Assembly (NCBI GenBank): GCA_964650485.1
Contig: CAZYTX010000010.1
Coordinates: 21,680-85,679, forward strand
Origin: CAZYTX01 sp964650485
Lineage (GTDB): Bacteria; RBG-13-61-14; DATKZS01
DNA length: 64,000 nt
Reading direction: 5' to 3'
Shown: piece after piece, positions 18,804-26,897 of the stretch
How the letters are laid out: each line of letters opens with the position of its first letter
How positions within the stretch are numbered: the stretch's first letter is position 1
Program-made: the position numbers and the translations under genes
The notes under the pieces: model-generated
Told to the model about the DNA's origin: nothing
The model's input: only the letters and a program-made list of their open reading frames with translations
Databases searched by the model: none

Positions 18804-19250
18804 CTTGCGGGAGCAAGCTTCCGTGGGAGCGGTCTCCGCGCCGCCGCGGAGCATACTTCGCCGAAGTAGCTTCGGCTACGTAGGCTGAAAGCGCTATGGC
18901 GCGCAGGCTGGCAGACCGCGATCCCTGAAATGATTATCAAGGTCCTGTTACCCAAATCCTTTATAGCTCCAAAGGAGCATAAAAGAAGAGCCTGGGCCAG
19001 CGCCTCTCAGGCTATTAAAGCTCTGAAAGAGCGACGGTCTATAGCCCAAGGCTGCGCCCTTCGGGCTTGCCTTGGGAAAGCGGGTCCCAAACCTCCAAGC
19101 CCTGAAAGGGCGGCACAAAAAAAAGAGTGGAGATGGTCGCGAGGAAATTTTGTGGCGGCCCTTCAGTCCTTGGAAAAATTTTATTGATCTTTCATACCCA
19201 GGGCGGAGCGTAGCGAATCCCTGGGCTAAAGGCCGTCGGCCTTTCATGCC
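18804..19250 (+). repeat. Intergenic array of short hairpins (REP-like repetitive elements)
   Basis: The 582-base gap before the CsgG gene holds no convincing gene. It carries at least eight perfect short inverted repeats: CTCCGCG/CGCGGAG (18834-18851), ACTTCG/CGAAGT (18855-18867), GTAGC/GCTAC (18866-18879), GCTCC/GGAGC (18966-18978), GCTCT/AGAGC (19020-19032), CCCAAGGC/GCCTTGGG (19045-19076, with an inner GCCC/GGGC), GCCCT/AGGGC (19099-19111), CCCAGGG/CCCTGGG (19197-19225) and AAAGGCC/GGCCTTT (19228-19244). Units of the type CTGAAAG inside a GC stem, flanking a larger hairpin, resemble dispersed palindromic elements seen in many GC-rich bacteria. Short open frames here are artefacts of the palindromes. 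Confidence 0.65.
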
Positions 19251-19385
19251 TTATATTGATTTTGGACAACAGGCCCTCAAGACCTGAAGCTGTCTCCCAC
19301 CCCTTTCTGGAAATAGTGTAAAATGATGCGGTACGTGCTTAAATATAGAGACAGGTTCAACCACGTGGAAAGGAGGACGAGAGTT

Positions 19386-20315
19386 ATGAGGTATATTGCC
19401 ATCATGCTGGGAGGGTTTTTTACGGTTGTCGCTTTATGGGGGTGCACTCCCAAGAAGAAGGAGCCCAAGACTGTTGCCACCCCCGCACGGCAGGTCGAGC
19501 CGCAAGGGCCCAAGAAGAGGGTGGGCATCTTCGAGTTCGAGAACAAGAGCCGCTACGGCAAGAACCGGCTCGGGAACGCAGCGGTGGACGCTCTTTATAC
19601 GGAGCTGGAGGAGAGCGGGGCCTTTGTTCTCTACGAGCGCTCTGACCTTGCGGAGCTGGAAAAGGAGTTCGATCTGATCGAGTCGGGCAAGGTTAACATG
19701 GCCACCGCGGCCCAGGCCGGCAAGCTTGTCGGGGTGCAGGCGGTGGTTGTGGGCACCATCTCCCAGTTCGGCATGTGGGAGGAGGCCAAGGACGTGCTCG
19801 GCTATAAAAAGAAGGTGGAGATAGCCGAGGCCACCATTGACGTCCGGGTGGTGGACGTGACCAGCGGGAGGGTCATATATGCTGACTCCGGCACCGGGAG
19901 GGTCGAGCGCGAGATCGAGACCTTTCTGGGGTACGGGGCCAAGGCCACGTATGACGAGACCATGGCTGACAAGGCCCTGCGGGATGCCATGTCAAAGTTC
20001 GTGGACAACCTCATCCGCGAGGTCATGGCACTGCCGTGGGAAGGCTACGTCATGGACGTGGAAAGGACGGGAGGACAGGAGCTCATCTACGTGAACGCCG
20101 GCAGGCTCTCCGGCATCGAGACCGGCATGGAGCTCAGGGTGAAAAGGGTCACCGGCGAGCTTACCGACCCGGTGACCGGAGAGTTCAAGGGGTACAAGAC
20201 CACTCCTCTGGGCACGGCCGAGGTAGTGGACCTCACAGGAGAGGACGTCTCGGTTGCGAGGATGGTAAAGGGATCGGGCGCTGAAAGAGGGGACATGGTG
20301 GTCATATCACATTGA
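19386..20315 (+). CDS. CsgG-family outer-membrane lipoprotein
   Basis: A protein of 309 aa with a lipoprotein signal (ALWGC, Cys at about 20) and a CsgG/HfaB-like domain: KRVGIFEFENKSRYG, ERSDLAELEKEFDLI, GVQAVVVGTISQFG and an ATIDVRVVDVTSGRVIYAD strand pair. CsgG forms a pore for curli secretion, but many relatives have other or unknown jobs. No curli subunit genes are nearby. About 100 C-terminal residues form an extra beta-rich part (VNAGRLSGIETGMELRVKR), like domains seen in other surface lipoproteins. ATG 19386 follows an AAGGAGG site at 19369-19375. It starts a three-lipoprotein operon with the PEGA and GNA1162-like genes. Confidence 0.82.
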   Translation: MRYIAIMLGGFFTVVALWGCTPKKKEPKTVATPARQVEPQGPKKRVGIFEFENKSRYGKNRLGNAAVDALYTELEESGAFVLYERSDLAELEKEFDLIESGKVNMATAAQAGKLVGVQAVVVGTISQFGMWEEAKDVLGYKKKVEIAEATIDVRVVDVTSGRVIYADSGTGRVEREIETFLGYGAKATYDETMADKALRDAMSKFVDNLIREVMALPWEGYVMDVERTGGQELIYVNAGRLSGIETGMELRVKRVTGELTDPVTGEFKGYKTTPLGTAEVVDLTGEDVSVARMVKGSGAERGDMVVISH

Positions 20316-20369
20316 CCTACGTTCCCGGTCAGGCGACGCAATAGGATGAAAACAAACAGGAGCGGAAAA

Positions 20370-20699
20370 ATGAAGAATACGGCTGTATGTCTCTTCCTTG
20401 CGATGATACTGGTTACAGGCATTACATCATCCTGCAAAATCAAGCACACGAGGGAAGCGGTCCCCACACAGGGGGAGCTCTGCTTCGAGGTTTCGCCCGG
20501 GAGCGCAGTGGTCGAGGTTGACGGAGTGGCCGCGGGAAAGGCCAGAGAGTTCACCCCCTCCAGGGGCTGTCTTGCACTTGACACCGGCACCCACTCTCTG
20601 CGCGTTTACAAAGAGGATCACGTGCCTTATGAGCGCGAGATATACGTGGGAACCAGCACCCAGAACCTGAGGATCAAGCTGCCGGAAAAAGAAAAATAG
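20370..20699 (+). CDS. Small PEGA-domain lipoprotein
   Basis: A protein of 109 aa with a signal peptide ending in ITSSC (lipid Cys at about 22) and one PEGA-like domain: SPGSAVVEVDGVAAGKA, then a GTHSLRVYKEDHVPYEREI strand pair. PEGA domains are short beta-sandwich modules of surface proteins. I prefer ATG 20370, with AGGAG at 20358-20362, over the in-frame ATG at 20346. In the meningococcal GNA1164-1163-1162 set (CsgG-like, DUF4810, DUF799), the middle gene is a different small lipoprotein. This one may fill that place, which is inference from gene order. Confidence 0.7.
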   Translation: MKNTAVCLFLAMILVTGITSSCKIKHTREAVPTQGELCFEVSPGSAVVEVDGVAAGKAREFTPSRGCLALDTGTHSLRVYKEDHVPYEREIYVGTSTQNLRIKLPEKEK

Positions 20700-20704
20700 A
20701 CTTT

Positions 20705-21517
20705 ATGGGCCCCTGGAAAAATCCGGTGCGCGTTCATGCCGGCCCCGGGCCGCGGGCGGTATTCGCTGCGAGGGTGGCCGAAAGCCTGCTTTACACGCTA
20801 CTTTTCTGCCTGCTTTCTTGCGGGTGCGCGGCCAGGCAGGAGTCCCGGGTCACCCAGTCCATACACCCTGACTACAATTCACTCGCGCCCCGGTCAGTAG
20901 CGGTGCTCCCTTTTGACAACATGAGCCCGGACCTTGACGCCACCCCGCTTGTAAGGCCCATAATAGCTAAAAGGCTCCGCTACAAGGGCTACGACGTGCC
21001 GCCTCTGGAGACGGTTGACGAGGTCCTGCAGGAAGAGGGTGTGCTGATCTCCCACGACGTTCACGCCTTTACCGCGGAGGAACTCGGTGACATGCTTGAC
21101 GTGGACGCGGTCATGTTCGGGACCATAACCGACTTTGCCACCAAGTACGCCTTCGTCTATGCATCCGTGGCAGTGCAGCTCCGGCTGGAGCTGGTTCATT
21201 GCCAGAGCGGAGAGATACTCTGGCAGAACGAGCAGCGGGCAGCGGAAAACACCGCGGCAGAGTCCATACTCACCCTGCTCATATACCACGACGACCTCGA
21301 AAAAGGGCTCGCAGTGGTCGCTGCCAGCAATGCCGTGTGGGCGGCGCTTTCCAAGTTCCGGCCCTACGCGGAAAAGGCCGCGGCTGCCACCCTGGCTTCC
21401 CTTCCCGCAGGGCACAAGGGCGCATCTCCGTACCCCTGGGACCCGGAGGCTCACGACCCGGATGCTGCCAAGGCGCTCATCTACAGGAGCATTATCCTGA
21501 CTTCACCGCCTGATTAA
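20705..21517 (+). CDS. GNA1162-like (DUF799) lipoprotein
   Basis: A protein of 270 aa with a long basic N-region, a hydrophobic stretch and a lipobox (LLSCGC; the lipidated Cys is about 39 or 41). The mature part fits DUF799/GNA1162: SVAVLPFDNMSPDL, VLISHDVHAF, LGDMLDVDAVMFGTITDFA and HCQSGEILWQNEQR. These proteins resemble TolB-N and CsgG folds and are outer-membrane lipoproteins. It follows the PEGA gene by five bases. It ends with a 4-base overlap with the convergent MCE gene, both stops lying in the same TTAA. The N-terminus is uncertain because no clear ribosome site precedes ATG 20705. Confidence 0.75.
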   Translation: MGPWKNPVRVHAGPGPRAVFAARVAESLLYTLLFCLLSCGCAARQESRVTQSIHPDYNSLAPRSVAVLPFDNMSPDLDATPLVRPIIAKRLRYKGYDVPPLETVDEVLQEEGVLISHDVHAFTAEELGDMLDVDAVMFGTITDFATKYAFVYASVAVQLRLELVHCQSGEILWQNEQRAAENTAAESILTLLIYHDDLEKGLAVVAASNAVWAALSKFRPYAEKAAAATLASLPAGHKGASPYPWDPEAHDPDAAKALIYRSIILTSPPD

Positions 21518-22569
21518 TTTCCCTGCTGTTGCTTTTCAAGACTTCCCTGTGTGGCCGGCCCGGACGGGGAGGGCCCCGGCGGCTCGGGGTAGTCGGGCTT
21601 GCCCACAATTTTTCCCACGTTTATGGTGATGCCTTCCTGCTGGAGGAAATCTCGGATTATCCTTTCAAGCTCATCGCGGTCCATGTATCCGAACTCCTGC
21701 TCCATCCTGGCGGTGAAGCGGTTCAGGCGACGAGCCACGGCAGCGAGGTCGTCCGCAGCGGAAAGAAGCCTCTCCGCTTTTGAACGGGCGTCCTCTTTTC
21801 GGTCGGGCGCTATTTCTTGCAGCTCGTCCATCAGCCGGTTCAGGTCCTTTACCAGCCTTCTGGCCTGGCTGAGCAGCGGCCTTGCCTCGGAGAGCGCGGC
21901 GCGCAGGTCAGCCAGCAGCGGCGGGAGCTCCGGCCTAATCACCGATGACATCTCTTTCAAGTCCTGCGATGCATCAGCCGCGTTTTTTATCATTCTCTTC
22001 ACCTCGTCCGCGTCCTCGGGCCCGAACCTGGCCACGGTCGAGAGCAGGTCTTTGAGCCGCTCTTTCTCTTCCCGGCTGATTCCCTCCCGTATTTCCTTGA
22101 TCCCCTCCAGCAGCTCCGCTGCCTCGTTTATAAGCTCCTCCAGCCGGCGGGGGTCCTGTCCCCGGACCACGGCATCCTCCTTGAGCACCGGCCCGCCGGG
22201 CGACCCCGGTGTTATCTCCACTATCTTCCCCCCCAGCAGGCTCTCCATGTGTATGGAAAAGGTCGAGTCCTCCCGGATAAGCTCCTTTGCACGCTTGTCT
22301 ATGAGGAGCTCCAGCCCCAGCACCGGGGCCGCCTCGCCTCCGCCGGGCGCCGACATGAAGCGGATGGCGTCAACCTTGCCCACCTTGGCGCCAGCCACCT
22401 GCACGTCGGAGCCGGGCTTGATCCCCCCCGCGTAATTCAGGGTCATGGTGATCTTGTAGGTGTTGGTGAGCGGGTTCCAGTCGCTCAAGATAAAGATGAA
22501 GGCCAGCACCAGGCCCACCGCCACCGTGACCACCAGGCCCACCTTGACTTCTAGGCTGAACCTGTCCAT
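21514..22569 (-). CDS. mlaD: MCE-domain lipid-binding protein (MlaD-like, extended)
   Basis: A protein of 351 aa, much longer than the roughly 180-aa E. coli MlaD. One N-terminal membrane anchor (about residues 8-28) is followed by one MCE domain (about 35-115; LNYAGGIKPGSDVQVAGAKV). A long helical region (about 135-305) with many charged heptads follows, then a Pro/Gln-rich tail. MCE proteins form hexameric rings that carry phospholipids between membranes. The helical tail may form a tube-like extension, as in PqiB. It is the last gene of a five-gene operon with two permeases and two ATPases and is the only MCE subunit there. Confidence 0.88.
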   Translation of the reverse strand: MDRFSLEVKVGLVVTVAVGLVLAFIFILSDWNPLTNTYKITMTLNYAGGIKPGSDVQVAGAKVGKVDAIRFMSAPGGGEAAPVLGLELLIDKRAKELIREDSTFSIHMESLLGGKIVEITPGSPGGPVLKEDAVVRGQDPRRLEELINEAAELLEGIKEIREGISREEKERLKDLLSTVARFGPEDADEVKRMIKNAADASQDLKEMSSVIRPELPPLLADLRAALSEARPLLSQARRLVKDLNRLMDELQEIAPDRKEDARSKAERLLSAADDLAAVARRLNRFTARMEQEFGYMDRDELERIIRDFLQQEGITINVGKIVGKPDYPEPPGPSPSGPATQGSLEKQQQGN

Positions 22570-22584
22570 GTCACTCCCGGTCCA

Positions 22585-23457
22585 TCAGGTAAAACTCAAG
22601 ACCGCGCTCATAAGTTTATCAGCGATGGCGCTTATGGTAAAGTCAAGGATTATTATTATGAGAATCGAGGTCACCACGGCCTTTGTAGTGGCCTCTCCCA
22701 CGCCCCGTGCCCCTCCCCCGGCTCTCAACCCGTACAGGCACGATGTTATGGGCACCACCCACCCCAGGGCCAGGGCCTTGAGGATCAGGTTTACAAAGTC
22801 CGGCCACCCCACGTAGGCGTTCATGGTGCCAAGGTAAGTCTGGTAGTTGAAGGTGGGAAGTCCCGCAAGGTAGCCCATTATAAAGGCGCAGAAAAGGCCT
22901 ATTATGCAGAGCGCGAGCTGCATGACCATGCAAGCCGCAAACCTGGGCACCACCAGGTAGTGCACCGGGCTCACCCCCATGAGTTCGAGGGCGTCCAACT
23001 GGTCGGTGGTCTTCATTCCCCCGATCTCCGCGGTGAACCCCGCCCCCACCTTGGCGGCCACCATGGCGGTGACCACGGTGGGCCCGAACTCTCGGAAGAA
23101 CAGCAGCCCGGCCACCCCCGGTATAAGGCTCACGTTGTGGATCACCCTGGTGAGCTGGAACTCGAGCTCCAGCATCACGATCATGCCCAGGGCCCCCAGG
23201 GTGACCGCGATCAGGGGTATGGTCTGCCACCCCACCACCGCGGCCTGTGCCATGAAGAGCCGCAGCCGGTAGGGTGGCCTTACAAGGTGGTAGAGTGTCT
23301 GGAGCAGGAGCATGACTATCCCGCCCAGGATGTGAAGGAAGTTGAGCAGGTGGTTCCCTATGCCCTCGAAGGTAAGCCCCAGCCTGGCAAGGAACAGTAT
23401 CTGTGAAAGGGTCTGGTATATGACCCGCAAGGTGGGGTTTTGTATCCTCGCACTCAT
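22585..23457 (-). CDS. mlaE: MlaE-family ABC permease (copy 1)
   Basis: A protein of 290 aa with an N-terminal amphipathic helix and about five membrane segments. It carries MlaE features: REFGPTVVTAMVAAKVGAGFTA, AEIGGMKTTDQLDALELMGV, and PVHYLVVPRF. It forms the membrane channel that couples MCE rings to ATP hydrolysis. A second, different permease is encoded just upstream (23480-24334), so the transporter is probably a permease heterodimer, as known for actinobacterial YrbE pairs. Spacing to neighbours is 15 and 22 bases, consistent with one operon. Confidence 0.9.
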   Translation of the reverse strand: MSARIQNPTLRVIYQTLSQILFLARLGLTFEGIGNHLLNFLHILGGIVMLLLQTLYHLVRPPYRLRLFMAQAAVVGWQTIPLIAVTLGALGMIVMLELEFQLTRVIHNVSLIPGVAGLLFFREFGPTVVTAMVAAKVGAGFTAEIGGMKTTDQLDALELMGVSPVHYLVVPRFAACMVMQLALCIIGLFCAFIMGYLAGLPTFNYQTYLGTMNAYVGWPDFVNLILKALALGWVVPITSCLYGLRAGGGARGVGEATTKAVVTSILIIIILDFTISAIADKLMSAVLSFT

Positions 23458-23479
23458 CCGTGACCGCCTTGCATAATTC

Positions 23480-24334
23480 TCACACCTCGAAGAACAAGAG
23501 GGTCTCCGCGACCTCGAAAGTAAGCGAGGCCAGGCTAGCTATTATATAGTCAATGAAGAATATGGCGAAGGAGCTGGTCACCAGGCAGGAGTTCACCGCC
23601 TTTCCCACCCCTTCGGTGCCGCCCTCCGCGGTCATGCCCTTGTAGCAGGAGATGGTGGAGAGCAGGAGGCCGAACAAGACCCCTTTGGCCATGCCGTTGA
23701 AAAGGGCCCAGGCCGCGGCCAGGCTGCGCACGCTGGCAAAGTAGTAGGACAGGCTCATGTCCGCGAGTAGCCAGGCCGAGAGCGCGCCTCCCACCGCGGC
23801 TATGACCAGCCCCAGCATGGTCAGCACGAATATCATGACAGTTACCGCGATGAACCTTGGCACCACCAGGAAATGTACGGGGTCCGCGCCCAAACACCTC
23901 ATGGCGTCAACCTGCTCGGTGACCTTCATGGTGCCAAGCTCAGCGGTGATGTAAGCGCCCACCCGGCCGGCGATCATGATGGCTACAAGCACCGGTCCCA
24001 CCTCCCGGAGGAGCCCGGAGGTGGTTATGCCGCCCAAATACTGCTGGGCCCCGAAAAGGGAGAGTGCATATGCGAACTGGAAGCTGACGATGGCGCCCAC
24101 GAACAAGCCCGAGATGATAACTATGGAGACCGACTTCACCCCCACCTGGTAGAGCTGTATTATAAGCTCGCGCAGCTCGAAGGGCCTCTTCACCACGTGT
24201 CTCATCACCTGTACGAAGAACACGGTTATCCCGCCCAGCTCCCGCAGGAAGGGGCCGAACCATGTGAACAGGTGCCCTATCAGCAGGAAGGGGGCCTGCC
24301 ACAGCCGGTCCATTATTCTCGGCAGGCGGCTCAT
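23480..24334 (-). CDS. mlaE: MlaE-family ABC permease (copy 2)
   Basis: A protein of 284 aa with the MlaE pattern: GLLREVGPVLVAIMIAGRVG, AELGTMKVTEQVDAMRCLGA and DPVHFLVVPRF, with about five membrane helices. It is related to but clearly distinct from copy 1, so this is an old duplication. The start is ATG 24334, overlapping the upstream ATPase stop in an ATGA and preceded by GGGAGGAG; a longer open frame upstream runs into the ATPase gene and is not used. Tight coupling to the ATPase at 24331-25101 suggests translational linkage. Confidence 0.9.
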   Translation of the reverse strand: MSRLPRIMDRLWQAPFLLIGHLFTWFGPFLRELGGITVFFVQVMRHVVKRPFELRELIIQLYQVGVKSVSIVIISGLFVGAIVSFQFAYALSLFGAQQYLGGITTSGLLREVGPVLVAIMIAGRVGAYITAELGTMKVTEQVDAMRCLGADPVHFLVVPRFIAVTVMIFVLTMLGLVIAAVGGALSAWLLADMSLSYYFASVRSLAAAWALFNGMAKGVLFGLLLSTISCYKGMTAEGGTEGVGKAVNSCLVTSSFAIFFIDYIIASLASLTFEVAETLLFFEV

Positions 24335-25101
24335 AGACTCCTCCCTGCCAGTCCCTTCATGAACTCCCTGACCGCGGGGTCGCCGCTTTGCATGAACTCG
24401 TCCACGCTGCCCACGAACCGAAATGCACCGTCCCACAACAGGCCCACCCTGTCAGCCACCGCCTTCATGCTCTCCATGTCGTGGCTGACCACGATGGACG
24501 TGGTCCCCAGTTCCCTGTTCAAGTGTTTTATCAGGCTGTTGATCCTCCCCGCGGTAAAAGGGTCCAGCCCGGTGGTGGGCTCGTCATAGAGCAGGTACCT
24601 CGGGGAGAGCACAAGCGTGCGTGCCAGCCCCACCCTCTTCTGCTCGCCAAAGCTAAGCTCCACCGGCATCCTCTCCGCCACCGAGGGGTCCAGCTCAACC
24701 CTCATAAGCGCCTGTTCGACCCTGGGTTTGATCTGTGCTTCATCCGGGCTGCCGAGCCTCCGCAAACCAAAGGCCACGTTCTCATAAACGGTCAGGAAAT
24801 CGAACAGGGTGGGAAGCTGGAACACCATGCCGCACTCGCGCCGTATCCTCTGGAACCCGGCCTCGGAAAGACCGGTCACCTCCTCGCCGTCAACCCGGAT
24901 GGAACCGCTGTCCGGGCGTAAAAGACCCACCAGCATGCGGATCATCACCGTCTTGCCTGCCCCGGTCTTGCCCAGCACGAAAAACGTCTCTCCCTCGCGG
25001 ATGGAAAGACTCATGCCCTTCAGCACCGGCTTTTGCCCGGCGCCTGCTGGCAAAGCGGGTTTGTCTTCAAAGGACTTATTCACGTTTTCGAACTCGATCA
25101 T
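24331..25101 (-). CDS. mlaF: Mla-type ABC ATPase B (canonical catalytic Glu, degenerate signature)
   Basis: A protein of 256 aa, the nucleotide-binding subunit of an MCE lipid transporter. Walker A is GKTGAGKT (Lys about 50) and Walker B is LLYDEP with the catalytic Glu at about 174. The H-loop has SHD with His at about 207. Its signature motif is LSFGE (about 149-153) instead of LSGGQ, so the key signature glycine is replaced by Phe. Its partner ATPase A has the opposite set of changes. It lies 35 bases downstream of ATPase A, and its stop overlaps permease copy 2. Confidence 0.92.
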   Translation of the reverse strand: MIEFENVNKSFEDKPALPAGAGQKPVLKGMSLSIREGETFFVLGKTGAGKTVMIRMLVGLLRPDSGSIRVDGEEVTGLSEAGFQRIRRECGMVFQLPTLFDFLTVYENVAFGLRRLGSPDEAQIKPRVEQALMRVELDPSVAERMPVELSFGEQKRVGLARTLVLSPRYLLYDEPTTGLDPFTAGRINSLIKHLNRELGTTSIVVSHDMESMKAVADRVGLLWDGAFRFVGSVDEFMQSGDPAVREFMKGLAGRSL

Positions 25102-25136
25102 CTTTTACTTGGTTCCCTTAAAATGTTTGCAAGCGA

Positions 25137-25871
25137 TCATCGGTCAAGCCCTTCGGGCTCGAGGAACTCCATGAGCTCGACCCGCCCGCTCTCCATCATC
25201 TTTTCCGGTGTGCCGAGCTCCATCACCCTGCCCTCATGAAGCAAAGCCACATTGTGGGCCACCTTGTTTATGAGAGGCAGGTAATTGGACACCACCATGG
25301 AGGCCCTTTCTTCGGAAGCGCCCAGCTCCAGGATCAGGTCCGCGATCACGTCCGACGTTATGGGGTCCAGTCCCGCGGTGGGGTCGTCGTAAAAAAGCAC
25401 ACTGGGCTCGTGGGCAACCGCACGGGCAATACCCACCCTCCTCTTCATGCCCCCGGAGAGCTCAGCGGGGTACATGTGCCCGATCGGGCCCAAGTGAAGC
25501 CGATCGAGAAGAGTGTCCACCCTGGCCCCGGCATCCTCCTCGCTCATGCCCATGACCTCGCGGAGGATAAACCCTATGTTTTCGGTCGCGGTCATGGAGT
25601 CAAAAAGCGCATTCCCCTGGAAAAGCATGCCAGCCTCCCTCCTCACCTCGCGAAGGCCAGCACCCCCGGCGCCAACCACCGGCCGGCCGCACAGCCATAC
25701 CTGGCCGGAGTCGGGCGCCAGAAGCCCCACCGCTGCCCGAAGAAGTGTGCTCTTTCCCGAGCCGGACGCCCCCATCAGGGCAAGCGTCTCTCCGGCAGGG
25801 ACCCGCAGGCTCACCTCCGAGAGCACCGGGGCCCCGGCAAGGCATATCTTCAGTCTTTCAATCCGGATCAT
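25137..25871 (-). CDS. mlaF: Mla-type ABC ATPase A (canonical signature, degenerate catalytic site)
   Basis: A protein of 244 aa with Walker A GASGSGKS (Lys about 40) and signature LSGGM (about 138-142). Walker B reads LFYDDP, so the catalytic Glu is Asp (about 163). The H-loop reads VVSNYL, so the switch His is Asn (about 196). I confirmed both changes on the DNA. In a head-to-tail dimer with ATPase B this gives one site with all canonical residues (A signature plus B Walker B and His) and one degenerate site. It is the first gene of the mla operon, 43 bases downstream of the S24 repressor gene on the same strand. Confidence 0.92.
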   Translation of the reverse strand: MIRIERLKICLAGAPVLSEVSLRVPAGETLALMGASGSGKSTLLRAAVGLLAPDSGQVWLCGRPVVGAGGAGLREVRREAGMLFQGNALFDSMTATENIGFILREVMGMSEEDAGARVDTLLDRLHLGPIGHMYPAELSGGMKRRVGIARAVAHEPSVLFYDDPTAGLDPITSDVIADLILELGASEERASMVVSNYLPLINKVAHNVALLHEGRVMELGTPEKMMESGRVELMEFLEPEGLDR

Positions 25872-25914
25872 GTAAAATCCCAGAGCATCAGGTTAAACCG
25901 GCCGGCCACCGAGT

Positions 25915-26640
25915 TCAAAAGAGCGTCTTCCGCTCCACCACCTTGCCTATGATCTCCACCGTTGACGGGTCACTGATCACTATGTCCTGGTACTGCGGGT
26001 TCAGCGGCCGCAGGATTATGAGCTCATGGCCCTGCTCCCGCTGGTGTATCATGAGCTTCTTGAAGGTGGCCTCGTTCTCGTCTTTTATCTTGGCTATTAC
26101 ATAGTCGCCGCTCCGGGCCTCCAGGTTGGGGTTTATTACCAGCATGTCCCCTTCCCTGAACCCGGGCTCCATGGAGTCGTTTGTCACCCTGACCGCGAAC
26201 AGGTTCCTGCCCTTGCGGTCAGAGTACACGTACCCGTCGGCAACACCCGGCGGGAAGTCGCCGTCCTCTGCGAGCGAGAACTCGCCCGCCTGCACCATAC
26301 CGACCACCGGGATCGTTCTGCCGGGACCCAGGTCATCAGGTTCAACGTTATCGTATGAATCCACCGCGGAGAGGAGAGCGCCCCTCTGGGAAAGCCTCGC
26401 AAAAACCGGTTTCACCTTTTCAGGAGCTTTTTCAAGGTGAGCCAGAAGAACCAGGTGATCAAGATCAAGGTCAAGGGCCTGGCTGAGCTTGTAGATGACC
26501 TCGTCCGACGGCACCACCTTGCCCTGCATTATCTTGCCCACGTACACGCCGCTCACACCTATCTTCCTGGAGAGGTCCTCGTAGGTGAGCCTCTGGTCCA
26601 GCAGACGCTCATGGAGCACCTTTCTAAATCCCTTTGTCAT
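25915..26640 (-). CDS. XRE-S24 repressor (LexA/CI-like, self-cleaving type)
   Basis: A protein of 241 aa. Residues about 5-60 form an XRE-type helix-turn-helix (LTYEDLSRKIGVSGVYVGKI). Residues about 115-235 are an S24 peptidase domain. The possible cleavage site is Ala-Gly in MVQAGEF, the catalytic Ser lies in NDSMEPGFREGD and the catalytic Lys in ATFKKL. This is the layout of phage CI and related SOS- or stress-cleaved repressors. ATG 26640 has a GGGAGGAA ribosome site; a longer upstream frame lacks one. It is divergent from the XRE gene at 26898 across overlapping promoters and lies directly upstream of the mla operon, which it may regulate or feed by read-through (inference). Confidence 0.88.
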   Translation of the reverse strand: MTKGFRKVLHERLLDQRLTYEDLSRKIGVSGVYVGKIMQGKVVPSDEVIYKLSQALDLDLDHLVLLAHLEKAPEKVKPVFARLSQRGALLSAVDSYDNVEPDDLGPGRTIPVVGMVQAGEFSLAEDGDFPPGVADGYVYSDRKGRNLFAVRVTNDSMEPGFREGDMLVINPNLEARSGDYVIAKIKDENEATFKKLMIHQREQGHELIILRPLNPQYQDIVISDPSTVEIIGKVVERKTLF

Positions 26641-26768
26641 ATCGCTTCCTCCCTTTCCCCTGGTCAGGCTGTTTGCACTTAATGTTGTGCTTGCGAGGCT
26701 CATTGGGCCTTCATGTTGCGGCGTGCACCCATGGTTAACAAAATCTTTGTTCTTTGGACGTTTTTTGC

Positions 26769-26797
26769 TTGACAAAAACTAACTATTAGTTTATCAT
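26769..26797 (+). promoter_or_regulatory. Rightward sigma70 promoter of the divergent switch region
   Basis: A perfect TTGACA (26769-26774) and TATCAT (26792-26797, 5/6) are separated by 17 bases, giving a predicted start near 26804 for the XRE gene at 26898. It overlaps the leftward promoter almost completely, so both cannot be occupied at once. Confidence 0.65.
26776..26792. promoter_or_regulatory. 17-bp near-palindromic operator candidate
   Basis: AAACTAACTATTAGTTT is symmetric at 7 of 8 base pairs around a central T. It fills the spacer of the rightward promoter and overlaps the -10 box of the leftward one. Its length and position match CI/Cro-type operators. A related sequence, CTAACTATTTGTTAG, occurs inside the XRE gene at 27118-27132. 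Confidence 0.6.
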
Positions 26798-26816
26798 GTT
26801 CCTGTAAGCTTGTCAA
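26788..26816 (-). promoter_or_regulatory. Leftward sigma70 promoter of the divergent switch region
   Basis: On the minus strand, a perfect TTGACA (26816-26811) and TAAACT (26793-26788, 4/6) are separated by 17 bases, reading toward the S24 repressor gene with a leader of about 140 bases. The two -35 boxes form the ends of an inverted repeat, CTTGACA/TGTCAAG (26768-26774 and 26811-26817). Confidence 0.55.
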
Positions 26817-26897
26817 GTAAAAAGTTGTAAAATTTAGTCCGCGGCAAGGGCATTAAAGGTTTTACAAATACCATTAAGTTAAAGGAGGGAGACAAAA

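Noticed and set aside
18930..19187. Possible 85-codon gene in the repeat region
   Set aside because: The frame is made from palindromic repeats, and its ribosome site and codon usage are poor.
19386..21517. Curli secretion locus
   Set aside because: CsgG alone is not enough; no CsgA, CsgB, CsgE or CsgF-like genes are present.
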